NCBI GenBank assembly: GCA_003165095.1
Contig: PLSH01000387.1
Span: 626 to 7,560 of the forward strand
Direction of reading: 5' to 3'
DNA length: 6,935 bases
DNA from: Acidobacteriaceae bacterium
GTDB taxonomy: Bacteria; Acidobacteriota; Terriglobia; Terriglobales; Acidobacteriaceae
Shown here: positions 1 to 5,342 of the stretch, piece by piece
How the letters are laid out: the number at the start of each line of letters is the position of its first letter
Numbering within the stretch: position 1 is the stretch's first letter
Program-made: the position numbers and the translations under genes
Notes under the pieces: generated by a model
Databases searched by the model: none
What the model was told of the DNA's origin: nothing
The model's input: the letters and a program-made list of their open reading frames with translations, nothing else

Positions 1-47
1 CACCGCGGCTGAACGCGTCCAATCTGCGGCGCCAATCAGTCGGTAGC

Positions 48-90
48 GCCGGTCTCCTGACCGGCTGTACTGCGGGCCTCCAGGCCCGCA
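48..90. repeat. Tandem GC-rich palindromes (REP-like)
   Basis: Two perfect inverted repeats lie 5 bases apart. The first has 7-bp arms (GCCGGTC at 48-54, GACCGGC at 59-65) around a TCCT loop. The second has 9-bp arms (71-79 and 82-90) around a 2-base centre. Neither is followed by a T-run on either strand, so they are poor candidates for intrinsic terminators. A pair of compact GC-rich hairpins in a non-coding stretch is the form of REP/BIME-type intergenic repeats. An open frame from base 2 ends in a stop at 44-46, so the pair may sit just after the end of a gene that enters from the left. The inverted repeats are seen directly; the REP assignment is inference, because only one copy is visible here. 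Confidence 0.55.
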
Positions 91-298
91 GGTAGAGGCT
101 GGAGCAGAATTCGTCCAGAGCGTGAGGGCTGCACCGTCCGTACATAAACCGGATGATGTCGGTGTGGACGGGCTTTGTGCCTGAATCCGGTGTAACAGCC
201 CGTCAACGGAGCCCAGCCCCATTCATCGCGACGGGTAGTGGGCCAAGTGTTTTGCACAGCCCCTTGCGTTCGCATGAGCGGTCAAGCATCATAAGGGC
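91..298. other. Intergenic stretch with no recognised gene
   Basis: No protein family, RNA gene or mobile element was recognised here. Open frames on both strands (for example 36-275 on the minus strand) have the Arg/Pro/His-rich composition typical of shadow frames in GC-rich DNA, and one of them runs through the palindromes at 48-90. A short ATG frame of six codons (273-293) ends just before the start at 299; there is nothing else to support it as a leader peptide. A poor promoter-like pair (TTGCGT at 264-269, CATCAT at 287-292) would place the transcript start almost on the ATG at 299, but the match is too weak to annotate separately. Confidence 0.4.
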
Positions 299-541
299 AT
301 GGGAAAGAAAGATTTCGCACAGAACGCGCTCAAGATCGTTGAGATTTCGACGGGCGCACCGCTCAAGCCGAGAGAGAAAGATCCTGCCGCCGTTGCACTT
401 GGAAAGCGTGGAGGATTGAAAGGTGGCAACGCACGGGCCGCCAAGCTAACTTCTGAGCGCCTGAGTCAAATCGCCCAACAAGCGGCTAAGGCTCGTTGGG
501 CGAAGGTAAAAGGTGTGGAACTGGATGCACAGAGTTCATGA
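299..541 (+). CDS. Small basic GGLKGG-motif protein, function unknown
   Basis: This 80-residue protein has a non-conserved N-terminus (1-20), an acidic/basic hinge with KDPAAVALG (28-35), then the core GKRGGLKGGNARAAKL (35-50), a helix TSERLSQIAQQAAKARW (51-67) and a polar tail. The core plus a helix ending in AxxARW is a pattern I know from a widespread family of small uncharacterised bacterial proteins. The Gly-Gly-Lys and Arg-rich core recalls nucleic-acid-binding or KGG-type small proteins, but that role is inference. The ATG at 299 is the only reasonable start, since an in-frame stop lies at 274-276. The AAGGG before it is only two bases away, so the ribosome site is poor. There is no signal peptide or membrane segment. 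The gene stands alone, with no same-strand partner of clear function, in a region that looks accessory. Confidence 0.75.
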   Translation: MGKKDFAQNALKIVEISTGAPLKPREKDPAAVALGKRGGLKGGNARAAKLTSERLSQIAQQAAKARWAKVKGVELDAQSS

Positions 542-680
542 GGCCCTGTACCTACACGATAAGGTGTTGTACCCTATATTGGGATAACGACCACGAGGGT
601 TTCTTCGCCACTCGACATGATGATTACAACCACTCTGGTCTGGACTACGATTACGGTCCGCACATAGCTACTCCCTTCCG

Positions 681-715
681 ACCCGCTTGGTCTGCTACCA
701 GGCGGGTCTTCATTT
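681..715 (+). terminator. Hairpin in the convergent gap, probable terminator
   Basis: Arms ACCCGCTTGGT (681-691) and ACCAGGCGGGT (697-707) pair over 11 positions with one G-U wobble around a 5-base CTGCT loop, followed on the plus strand by CTTCATTT. It lies between the end of the small plus-strand gene (541) and the stop of the minus-strand gene (710-712), where a shared terminator would be expected. The T-tract is short and interrupted, so termination strength is uncertain. The rest of the gap (542-680) shows no recognised feature. Confidence 0.5.
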
Positions 716-1432
716 AGCAGAAGTCTTTGCGAGCGTAACGCTCAATTCGCCCTCGCTGTCCGGGGCGGTGTACATCAAATCGAAGATGTTCGATGCTGTC
801 TGGAGCCACTTTTTGCGGCCTTCCAGCGTCCACTCTGTCTCCGCTTCAGGCAACTTGTCGAGCAATCCTTCGATAAAAGGGTGCCGTTTCTTCTTTTCCG
901 GCTTATTTTCCTTTTTATCTTCATCCTCGCTGCCGCCCTCAGCATTCTTGGGCTTCTCTTCTTCCGTAGTCGCCTTCATCGTTGGCGCTACCAAACGGCT
1001 CGTGCCATAGGCGAAGTAGCCAGATTGTGTAGCTGACCGCTGGAACACCTGCCGCGCTTTATCCTTCTGCTTTGGCGCTACGCCGAGCTTCTCCATAGCG
1101 GCCTCTAGGCCCGGATTGCCAGGAAGCATTTGCCCCTTGTAATCGTCATAGATGGCTTTGTAGAGCGGAACCAACAGGAACGATTCAACACGAGCGGCCT
1201 TCTCTTGTTGTGGATTGCAGACGCGGGCACCGAGCGGTGTCAGACTCAGTGTCCCCTTCTCCGAACTGATAAACCCAAACATCTTCGCCGTAAGCAAGCG
1301 CAAACTAAACGCGCCTCCGCTATCGCCGTAGTTCGCCGCACAAGGGACACTCAACGGGGATGGATTGGAACGGGAACTCCTCCTGGCCAGAGGGCACGTC
1401 GCGGCGGCAAGGAACGGGCGAACATCTGGCAT
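710..1432 (-). CDS. Hypothetical protein, winged-helix-like, 5' end replaced
   Basis: This protein of up to 240 residues has no function I can name. Residues ~34-70 (YGDSGGAFSLRLLTAKMFGF, then LSLTPLGARV) resemble the second half of a winged-helix-like domain in uncharacterised bacterial proteins, where a Gly-Tyr/Ser-Gly motif precedes a helix, a 'FGxI' turn and a 'LTxLG' strand. Residues 80-145 form a helical region. A highly charged Glu/Lys linker (154-183) leads to a C-terminal motif HPFIEGLLDKLP...W...RKKWLQTASNIFDLMY (184-221) that I recognise as recurrent in such proteins. Residues 1-32 are Pro/Arg/Ser-rich and do not fit that fold, and no ribosome site precedes the ATG at 1432. An internal start at residue 51 would discard part of the domain. 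The natural 5' end therefore seems lost or replaced, and the gene may be a pseudogene. It converges on the gene at 299-541. Confidence 0.6.
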   Translation of the reverse strand: MPDVRPFLAAATCPLARRSSRSNPSPLSVPCAANYGDSGGAFSLRLLTAKMFGFISSEKGTLSLTPLGARVCNPQQEKAARVESFLLVPLYKAIYDDYKGQMLPGNPGLEAAMEKLGVAPKQKDKARQVFQRSATQSGYFAYGTSRLVAPTMKATTEEEKPKNAEGGSEDEDKKENKPEKKKRHPFIEGLLDKLPEAETEWTLEGRKKWLQTASNIFDLMYTAPDSEGELSVTLAKTSAK

Positions 1433-1511
1433 GGCTGCAATCCGGGATTCCCCGGCTCAGGCTTGTACTAAACTTTGCCCAATCGTCCGAAACAAGACCC
1501 CAAAAGACCCC
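1320..1511 (-). pseudogene. Possible remnant encoding a CxxC motif
   Basis: In a different minus-strand frame overlapping the 5' end of the 710-1432 gene, 63 codons are open between a stop at 1512-1514 and a stop at 1320-1322. The peptide contains several cysteines (residues 25, 30 and 35) and ends with PFQSIPVECPLCGELRR, where C-P-L-C-G-E looks like half of a zinc-binding knuckle. There is no start codon with a ribosome site. It reads more like natural protein than the Pro/Arg/Ser-rich N-terminus of the overlapping gene. I suggest it is the stump of a different gene fused here by rearrangement; chance cannot be excluded. Confidence 0.25.
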
Positions 1512-1518
1512 TCAAGAC
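1494..1518. repeat. Short direct repeats with 10-bp spacing
   Basis: AAGACCCC occurs at 1494-1501 and again at 1504-1511, and its first five bases recur at 1514-1518, so the copies are spaced by exactly 10 bp, about one helical turn. They lie ~55 bases beyond the 3' end of the tRNA-Ser remnant. Short phased repeats near a tRNA can be integrase arm sites, but no integrase gene is present and three short copies could be chance. Confidence 0.4.
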
Positions 1519-1570
1519 AGCAAGGCTGGATTATCCCAAGTTTTTGTAAATATTCAATTTAAGAGGGTTG

Positions 1571-1628
1571 CGGAGAGGGTGGGTGCGGTTTTCAAGACCG
1601 CCGGTATCAACCGCTCACCCATCCCTCC
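1571..1628 (-). tRNA. tRNA-Ser(UGA) remnant lacking variable and T arms
   Basis: Read from 1628 downwards, the minus strand gives the acceptor 5' strand GGAGGGA, TG, a D arm (GGT stem, loop with GCGGTTGA, ACC stem), one base, and a perfect anticodon arm GCGGT-CTTGAAA-ACCGC ending at 1585. The loop places TGA at positions 34-36, so it reads serine UCA codons. A complete tRNA-Ser has ~88-92 bases with a long variable arm and a TTCGAAT-type T loop. Here ACCCA follows directly, then CCTCTCC, G and CAA (1578-1568). CCTCTCC could pair with the 5' strand with one G-U and one A-C mismatch, and CCCAC could be the 3' strand of a T stem, which suggests an internal deletion. The result is probably not a working tRNA, though the RNA can fold into a long stem enclosing the anticodon hairpin. 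The cell presumably has an intact tRNA-Ser(UGA) elsewhere. Confidence 0.7.
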
Positions 1629-1647
1629 GCAGGGGTGGACCTCTTCG

Positions 1648-1677
1648 ATTGTACGGCCAAACAGCTTTTGCCGTGAA
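1648..1677 (-). promoter_or_regulatory. Candidate promoter of the tRNA-Ser remnant
   Basis: On the minus strand, TTCACG (1677-1672, 4 of 6 to the -35 consensus) and TACAAT (1653-1648, 5 of 6 to the -10 consensus) are separated by 18 bases. The first tRNA base at 1628 lies 19 bases past the -10 box, which would give a leader of about 12 bases, normal for a tRNA precursor. The -35 box overlaps the ribosome site of the divergent gene starting at 1684. Hexamer matches alone are weak evidence; the position relative to the tRNA adds support. Confidence 0.4.
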
Positions 1678-1683
1678 GGTTAG

Positions 1684-2097
1684 ATGCCGGTCATGGATTC
1701 CTTGACATCCCTGCGGCTCGTCCCGCATGATGCCCGCGTGTGGAATGCCTTTGAAGATGGACGAACCGTTGGCACGCGGGGGTCCGAAGAGGGCCTCATT
1801 GCTCTGGATGATGAGCATCCCGGCGGAGCGCGCATCACGCTCGAATCTGAAATCCGCTTTGGCGGGGAGACCGCCTCAAAGACTGTTCCCTTCGCCATCA
1901 CCTGCGGCCTGTACGGGTGGTTTGTGCACACCCGCTATTTCTCAAGCGAGACTGATGCCCGAGAGGCCTTTGCGCAAATGAAGCTGGAACTTGAGCGGAT
2001 GATTGATTTACTCTCCAGCCAGACATTGACTGAGGATGAGGCGCGTCACGCCGTGTTCGAAGCGATAGAGGGGTTTGTTGAGCGCTTTCCCACGTAG
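1684..2097 (+). CDS. Conserved hypothetical protein
   Basis: This 137-residue soluble protein resembles a family of short uncharacterised proteins; I recognise the style but know no function. Characteristic stretches are GRTVGTRGSEEGLIALDDEHPGG (26-48), ARITLE (49-54), and PFAITCGLYGWFVHTRYF (69-86), a hydrophobic, aromatic core with one Cys. These are followed by a helix (TDAREAFAQMKLELERMIDLL, 90-110) and a C-terminal acidic helix. There is no signal peptide, membrane segment or visible catalytic motif. GAAGG at 1675-1679 sits 4 bases before the ATG at 1684, a little close; the alternative ATG at 1693 (Met4) would have a spacing of 13, so the first is preferred. The gene is divergent from the tRNA remnant and converges with the S46 peptidase gene. 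Codon use and GC resemble the downstream genes more than the mosaic region on its left. Confidence 0.8.
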   Translation: MPVMDSLTSLRLVPHDARVWNAFEDGRTVGTRGSEEGLIALDDEHPGGARITLESEIRFGGETASKTVPFAITCGLYGWFVHTRYFSSETDAREAFAQMKLELERMIDLLSSQTLTEDEARHAVFEAIEGFVERFPT

Positions 2098-2140
2098 CGC
2101 ATTTTCCCCATTCGTTCCTGACGGCTATGCCGCAATTCGA

Positions 2141-2193
2141 AAAACACTCTAAAGCAGACACCGGACAGTCGGCAGTTGCGTGCCCCCGTCTGC
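2141..2193 (-). terminator. Possible terminator after the S46 peptidase gene
   Basis: Just past the S46 stop codon on the minus strand, GCAGAC (2193-2188) and GTCTGC (2159-2154) can form a stem closing a 28-base GC-rich loop, which itself contains a small hairpin (GGCA/TGCC). TTTAGAGTGTTTTT follows. The long loop and split T-tract make this a weak candidate, but the location at the end of the minus-strand cluster fits. A 4-bp hairpin CGGC-TAT-GCCG at 2122-2132 is too small to call for the plus-strand gene. Confidence 0.3.
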
Positions 2194-2194
2194 G

Positions 2195-4270
2195 CTACTT
2201 TTTCCCTTCGAGTTCATCGGCCAGCGCATTGGCCCCGTAAATCTTTCTGAGTGCCTCGATCATGCCGCCGGAGTGCACAGCAACCGTCCGGTTCTTCGAT
2301 TCGTCAAAGACAAAATTGCCGGCCAGCGATTCAATGTTTCCATCGAACACCAGTCCCACGAGCTCACCATCGCGGTCGATCACCGGCGAGCCCGAGTTGC
2401 CGCCGATGATATCGGTGGTGCAGACGAAGTCGAGCGGCGTCGCCAGGTCGATTTTGCCCAGCGCCGCGGATTCTTTGGGCGTCAGGTCGAACGGTGAATG
2501 GTTGCTGAAGCTCGCCGAGCGGTCGTAGAGCCCATAGAAAGTGGTGAACGGCGGAGCGATGGTTCCGTTGTACGGGTAGCCGTCCACCGTGCCGTAACTC
2601 AAACGCGGAGCGAACGTCGCGTCGGGATAAGCATTTTTCCCATAGGCAAGAAAGCGCGCCTTGCCGAGTTTTTCAGAGGCGGGCTCGAGCACGCTCTCTT
2701 CGGTGTCCCGCTGGTGCACGTAACTGGCGCGCACAATCGGGTCCACACGGCGCGCCGCGGCAATCATGGGATCGGTCGACGATGCCACCGCGGCCTCGCC
2801 GCCGTCTAACAGCGATTTGCGAAACGCGGGATCGGCGAGCTTGGTTCCATTCACGAGTGCGTCAACAGCCTTGTCCATATCGCCGCCCTGCGTGAAGGCC
2901 TTCACAAATTCATCGTTCGCGCCCAGCTTCTCCTGGGCCAGCTTGAGCGCGCTCTTCATGAACAGCTTTTCGGTCGAAGGATAAATCGGCGCCGGCGACA
3001 GCAGTTGATATTGGAGCGATCCCAAGCCGGCTTCGTTATATCCCGGAAGGCGTTGGCCATCGGGCTTCTTCACTTCCGCCACATACTGCACAATTTCGAG
3101 CGCAATCGCGAATAGCTGGCTGCCGCTGCGGCGAAAATAGCGGCTCTTGATCTCCGGCCTCACCTGCTCCTCTATGCGGGCGATCGTGTCCCAAGCGTCG
3201 CCATATTCCTTTTGCCACTCTGGATTTGCGGCAATTCTCGCGCGCAGGTCGTCTTCTTCGGCCTGCTTCTTGGCGATCACCGCTTTATCCAGCAGCGCTT
3301 CGTGTTCTCCCGCGAAGACCTTGAGGCTGTTTTGCGCGTAAAAAATCGTGCTCGACACCAGCCGGGCCTGCTCCGCTCCCTGCTTCGCGAACTCCTGCGC
3401 CGCGGCGATGCGGCGCTCGCTGATTTCGATAAACGCCGGCTCGACCGCGTCGCGCTCCATCAGCAACTCGGCCATCGTGTCCTGCCTCTCGGTCGACCCG
3501 GGATTGCCGGAGACAAACACCAGATCGCCCGGCGCGGCGCCCCTCGCATTCCACTTCAAATAATTCTCGGTATGCAACGGCTTGCCGTTGTCGTAGACGC
3601 GATAGATCGCCATGTCGAGATCGTAGCGAGGATAAGTGAAGTTATCCGAATCGCCGCCAAAAAACGCCGCCTGCTGCTCCGGGCCAAACACCAGCCGCAC
3701 ATCGGTGTACGCCTTGTACTGGTAAAGCCAGTACTCGCTGCCGTTGTAAAGCGAAACCACGTCCGAACGAAGGCCCGTCTTGTCCTTGCTCTCCTTCTCA
3801 ATCGCGGCAATCTCGGCTTCGCGGGCCTTCAGCGCCTGGGCGTCGCTGGACGCGCCTTTGGCTGCGTCTTCCACGCGCGCCGTTACGTCTTTCATGCCCA
3901 CCAGCACATTGATTTCCAGATCGGGCGACTTCATCTCCTGGTCCGGAGCCGCGGCATAAAAGCCGTCGCGAATATAGTCGTGCTCCGCGGTCGAGTTTTT
4001 CTGCAACTGGATGCGGGCGACATGTTGATTGGTAAGCAGCAACCCATCGGGGCTGACGAATGAGCCCGACCCGCCATCATTGAGCCGCACACTCGAGAGC
4101 CGCACATGGTCAAGCCAGGCCTGGGTAGGGGTGAAGTTGTATTTGGCCTGGAGCTGCTTCACGGGCGGATTGTCGAAGGTCCACATGCCTTCTTCGGCAT
4201 GGATCGCGGGAATAGCCGCCAGCAGCACGGCCGCGAGCAGGGATGCGGAGCAAAGCGTCCGAACCGGCAT
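2195..4270 (-). CDS. Secreted S46 family dipeptidyl-peptidase (DPP7/DPP11-like)
   Basis: S46 peptidases are chymotrypsin-fold serine exopeptidases that remove N-terminal dipeptides from peptides in the periplasm or at the cell surface. The 691-residue length is near the family norm of ~700. A signal peptide covers residues 1-25, with cleavage after AIHA. The catalytic triad is visible: His83 in SPDGLLLTNQHVA, Asp219 in the NFTYPRYDLDMAIYRVY block, and Ser626 in GGNSGSP. FDGN (Gly644) follows; in the family a Gly here goes with DPP7-like preference for hydrophobic P1 residues, whereas DPP11 has Arg. The usual TNHHC is TNQHV, and the usual Cys before TGSFVS is Gly67, so a cysteine pair flanking the catalytic site is absent; the mature protein has one Cys. 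I place the start at 4270, where GAGGA lies 5 bases upstream. An in-frame ATG at 4282 overlaps the previous gene's stop (TAATG) but has no ribosome site. It is the last gene of the minus-strand cluster. Confidence 0.92.
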   Translation of the reverse strand: MPVRTLCSASLLAAVLLAAIPAIHAEEGMWTFDNPPVKQLQAKYNFTPTQAWLDHVRLSSVRLNDGGSGSFVSPDGLLLTNQHVARIQLQKNSTAEHDYIRDGFYAAAPDQEMKSPDLEINVLVGMKDVTARVEDAAKGASSDAQALKAREAEIAAIEKESKDKTGLRSDVVSLYNGSEYWLYQYKAYTDVRLVFGPEQQAAFFGGDSDNFTYPRYDLDMAIYRVYDNGKPLHTENYLKWNARGAAPGDLVFVSGNPGSTERQDTMAELLMERDAVEPAFIEISERRIAAAQEFAKQGAEQARLVSSTIFYAQNSLKVFAGEHEALLDKAVIAKKQAEEDDLRARIAANPEWQKEYGDAWDTIARIEEQVRPEIKSRYFRRSGSQLFAIALEIVQYVAEVKKPDGQRLPGYNEAGLGSLQYQLLSPAPIYPSTEKLFMKSALKLAQEKLGANDEFVKAFTQGGDMDKAVDALVNGTKLADPAFRKSLLDGGEAAVASSTDPMIAAARRVDPIVRASYVHQRDTEESVLEPASEKLGKARFLAYGKNAYPDATFAPRLSYGTVDGYPYNGTIAPPFTTFYGLYDRSASFSNHSPFDLTPKESAALGKIDLATPLDFVCTTDIIGGNSGSPVIDRDGELVGLVFDGNIESLAGNFVFDESKNRTVAVHSGGMIEALRKIYGANALADELEGKK

Positions 4271-4282
4271 GGATTTCCTCAT
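4271..4282 (-). promoter_or_regulatory. Ribosome site deciding the S46 start
   Basis: Immediately after the lipoprotein stop, the minus strand reads TAATGAGGAAATCC before the ATG at 4270. GAGGA with 5-base spacing is a near-ideal ribosome site for that ATG and lies inside the codons that would belong to the longer form starting at 4282. The stop/start overlap also allows translational coupling from the lipoprotein gene. Confidence 0.6.
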
Positions 4283-5262
4283 TAGTTCACGGTGATGCTC
4301 ACCGGGCTTGCCGTGCAGCTCGTGGCATCGGTGCTTGATCCCTCGTACGTGGCAGTGAGCAGGTACGATCCAGCGTTGGGGTACGAAGTGGAATAGGTCG
4401 CGGTTCCCCCACTCAGCGCTCCGGTTCCCAGCGAAACCGCTGGGCTATTCGTGGAATCAAAGAACGTGACGCTTCCGGTTGCCGTATCAGGAGTGACGGT
4501 GGCCGTCAGGGTGAAACTCTCTCCTGTCGTGGGTGTGGCGTTAGACGTGGCCAGCGTGGTGGTGGTGGCCACCAGCGTCGGCGACGCACTGATCGCGAGA
4601 GGGAGCGCAGCCGATGTGCTGCCCTCATCGCTGCTGGAGCCGTTATATACGGCGGTTACCACGTACGACCCGGTCGTACAGAAGGTGGCTGACTGGGTTG
4701 CTACACCCGCACTGAGCGTCCCGGTTCCCAGCGAAGTTGATGTGGTGGTGTCGGTGAAAGTCACGGTTCCCGTTGCCGTCGATGGCGAAACGGTGGCCGT
4801 CAGATTCACGCTTTCACCGGTGGTGTACGGAGCGGTGGTGGTTGAGGTGAGCGTGGTCGTCGTCGCTGTCCCGCTCGACGCTGTCACGGTAATAGAAACC
4901 ACGCTGGACGAGCTCGCGGCGTAGGTGCTGTCGCCGCCGTAGTTCGCGGTGATTGAGAACGTGCCGGCGTTCGCAAACGTAGTCGTCAGCGTCGCCGTGC
5001 CTGAACTCAGAGTTCCGGTTCCGAGCGAGGTCGTGCCGTTATAAAACGTGATCGTTCCGGTGGCCGCGGAAGGCGAAACTGTAGCCGTCAACAGGACGCT
5101 CGCGCCCGTCACCGGCGTGCTGGTGGAGGCCGTGAGCGTGGTGGTGCTGGCGGTTGTGCCGCTCGAACCGCTCGGCGCCTGCCAGAAGTCGCCGCATCCG
5201 GCCAGCAAAACTGCCGCGGCGCAAGATAACAGGATCGGGACCGTTCGACTGCGAATTGGCAT
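4282..5262 (-). CDS. Lipoprotein with three Ig-like repeats
   Basis: This 326-residue exported protein begins MPIRSRTVPILLSCAAAVLLAGC: a charged start, a hydrophobic stretch and a lipobox LAGC with Cys23, so it should be lipid-anchored to an envelope membrane. A short Ser/Gly spacer leads to three Ig-like beta-sandwich repeats of the bacterial Big_3-type at about residues 38-128, 133-228 and 232-326. Each has TTTTLT/A, GESxxLTATVxP, TGxVTFxD, SLGTGxLSxGxAT and GSYxxTAxYxGSS. They are very Thr/Ser-rich, and the chain ends at the last repeat with no catalytic or anchoring domain, so it is probably structural, adhesive or ligand-binding. The start at 5262 is chosen because it gives a clean lipoprotein signal; a longer GTG form from 5346 would put 28 odd residues before it and overlap the upstream gene. 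The ribosome site (GTGGA, 4 bases away) is moderate. The S46 gene starts ~11 bases downstream, so the two are very likely cotranscribed. The ligand is unknown. Confidence 0.85.
   Translation of the reverse strand: MPIRSRTVPILLSCAAAVLLAGCGDFWQAPSGSSGTTASTTTLTASTSTPVTGASVLLTATVSPSAATGTITFYNGTTSLGTGTLSSGTATLTTTFANAGTFSITANYGGDSTYAASSSSVVSITVTASSGTATTTTLTSTTTAPYTTGESVNLTATVSPSTATGTVTFTDTTTSTSLGTGTLSAGVATQSATFCTTGSYVVTAVYNGSSSDEGSTSAALPLAISASPTLVATTTTLATSNATPTTGESFTLTATVTPDTATGSVTFFDSTNSPAVSLGTGALSGGTATYSTSYPNAGSYLLTATYEGSSTDATSCTASPVSITVN
4422..5028. repeat. Imperfect ~300-bp repeats encoding Ig-like domains
   Basis: CGGTTCC[C/G]AGCGA recurs at 4422-4434, 4722-4734 and 5016-5028, with periods of 300 and 294 bases (100 and 98 codons). 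It encodes the SLGTG turn of each Ig-like unit on the minus strand. The copies differ between these anchors, so the repeats are old duplications within one gene rather than recent amplification. Confidence 0.65.
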
Positions 5263-5315
5263 GTATTCCACTCTGCACCCTCTTCGTACCATTAGAAAAG
5301 ACGGATGAGAGGCGA

Positions 5316-5336
5316 TTCCCGCTCTGATTCCGGGAA
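5316..5336 (-). other. Small inverted repeat after the CocE stop
   Basis: TTCCCG (5316-5321) and CGGGAA (5331-5336) form a 6-bp stem with a 9-base loop in the ~80-base gap between the hydrolase stop (5343-5345) and the lipoprotein start (5262). No T-run follows directly on the minus strand (TCTTTTC comes ~12 bases later), so it may be a weak attenuator, an mRNA-stabilising hairpin or chance. I see no convincing promoter in the gap. Confidence 0.3.
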
Positions 5337-5342
5337 ATTCTC

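Noticed and set aside
2..46. An open plus-strand frame from the left edge ending in TAG at 44-46, possibly the last 14 codons of a gene.
   Set aside because: Too short to recognise; any frame can be open over 45 bases of GC-rich DNA.
36..275. A 79-codon minus-strand frame in the left intergenic region.
   Set aside because: Arg/Pro/Thr-rich shadow composition, reads through two perfect palindromes, no ribosome site or family resemblance.
538..717. A 59-codon plus-strand frame whose ATG overlaps the stop of the 299-541 gene (ATGA), encoding an Asp/Tyr/His-rich peptide.
   Set aside because: The overlap is suggestive of coupling, but there is no ribosome site or recognisable family, and the frame runs through the hairpin at 681-707. 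Probably chance.
1571..1639. Considered a selenocysteine tRNA on the plus strand, because the loop TTTCAAG puts TCA in the anticodon position.
   Set aside because: The plus strand lacks a proper D arm, acceptor and T loop around it; the minus strand gives a regular tRNA-Ser(UGA) 5' part that explains the same bases better.
1130..1683. Overlapping plus-strand frames between 1130 and 1683.
   Set aside because: They cross the minus-strand gene, the repeats and the tRNA remnant, with no ribosome site or recognisable protein.
3212..4063. A 283-codon plus-strand frame opposite the S46 gene.
   Set aside because: It is the antisense shadow of a clear peptidase gene in GC-rich DNA; Arg/His/Val-rich with no known motif.
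4451..4924. A 157-codon Val/Ser-rich plus-strand frame opposite the Ig-repeat gene.
   Set aside because: Its repetitive composition mirrors the Thr/Ser-rich repeats on the other strand; no start signal or family.
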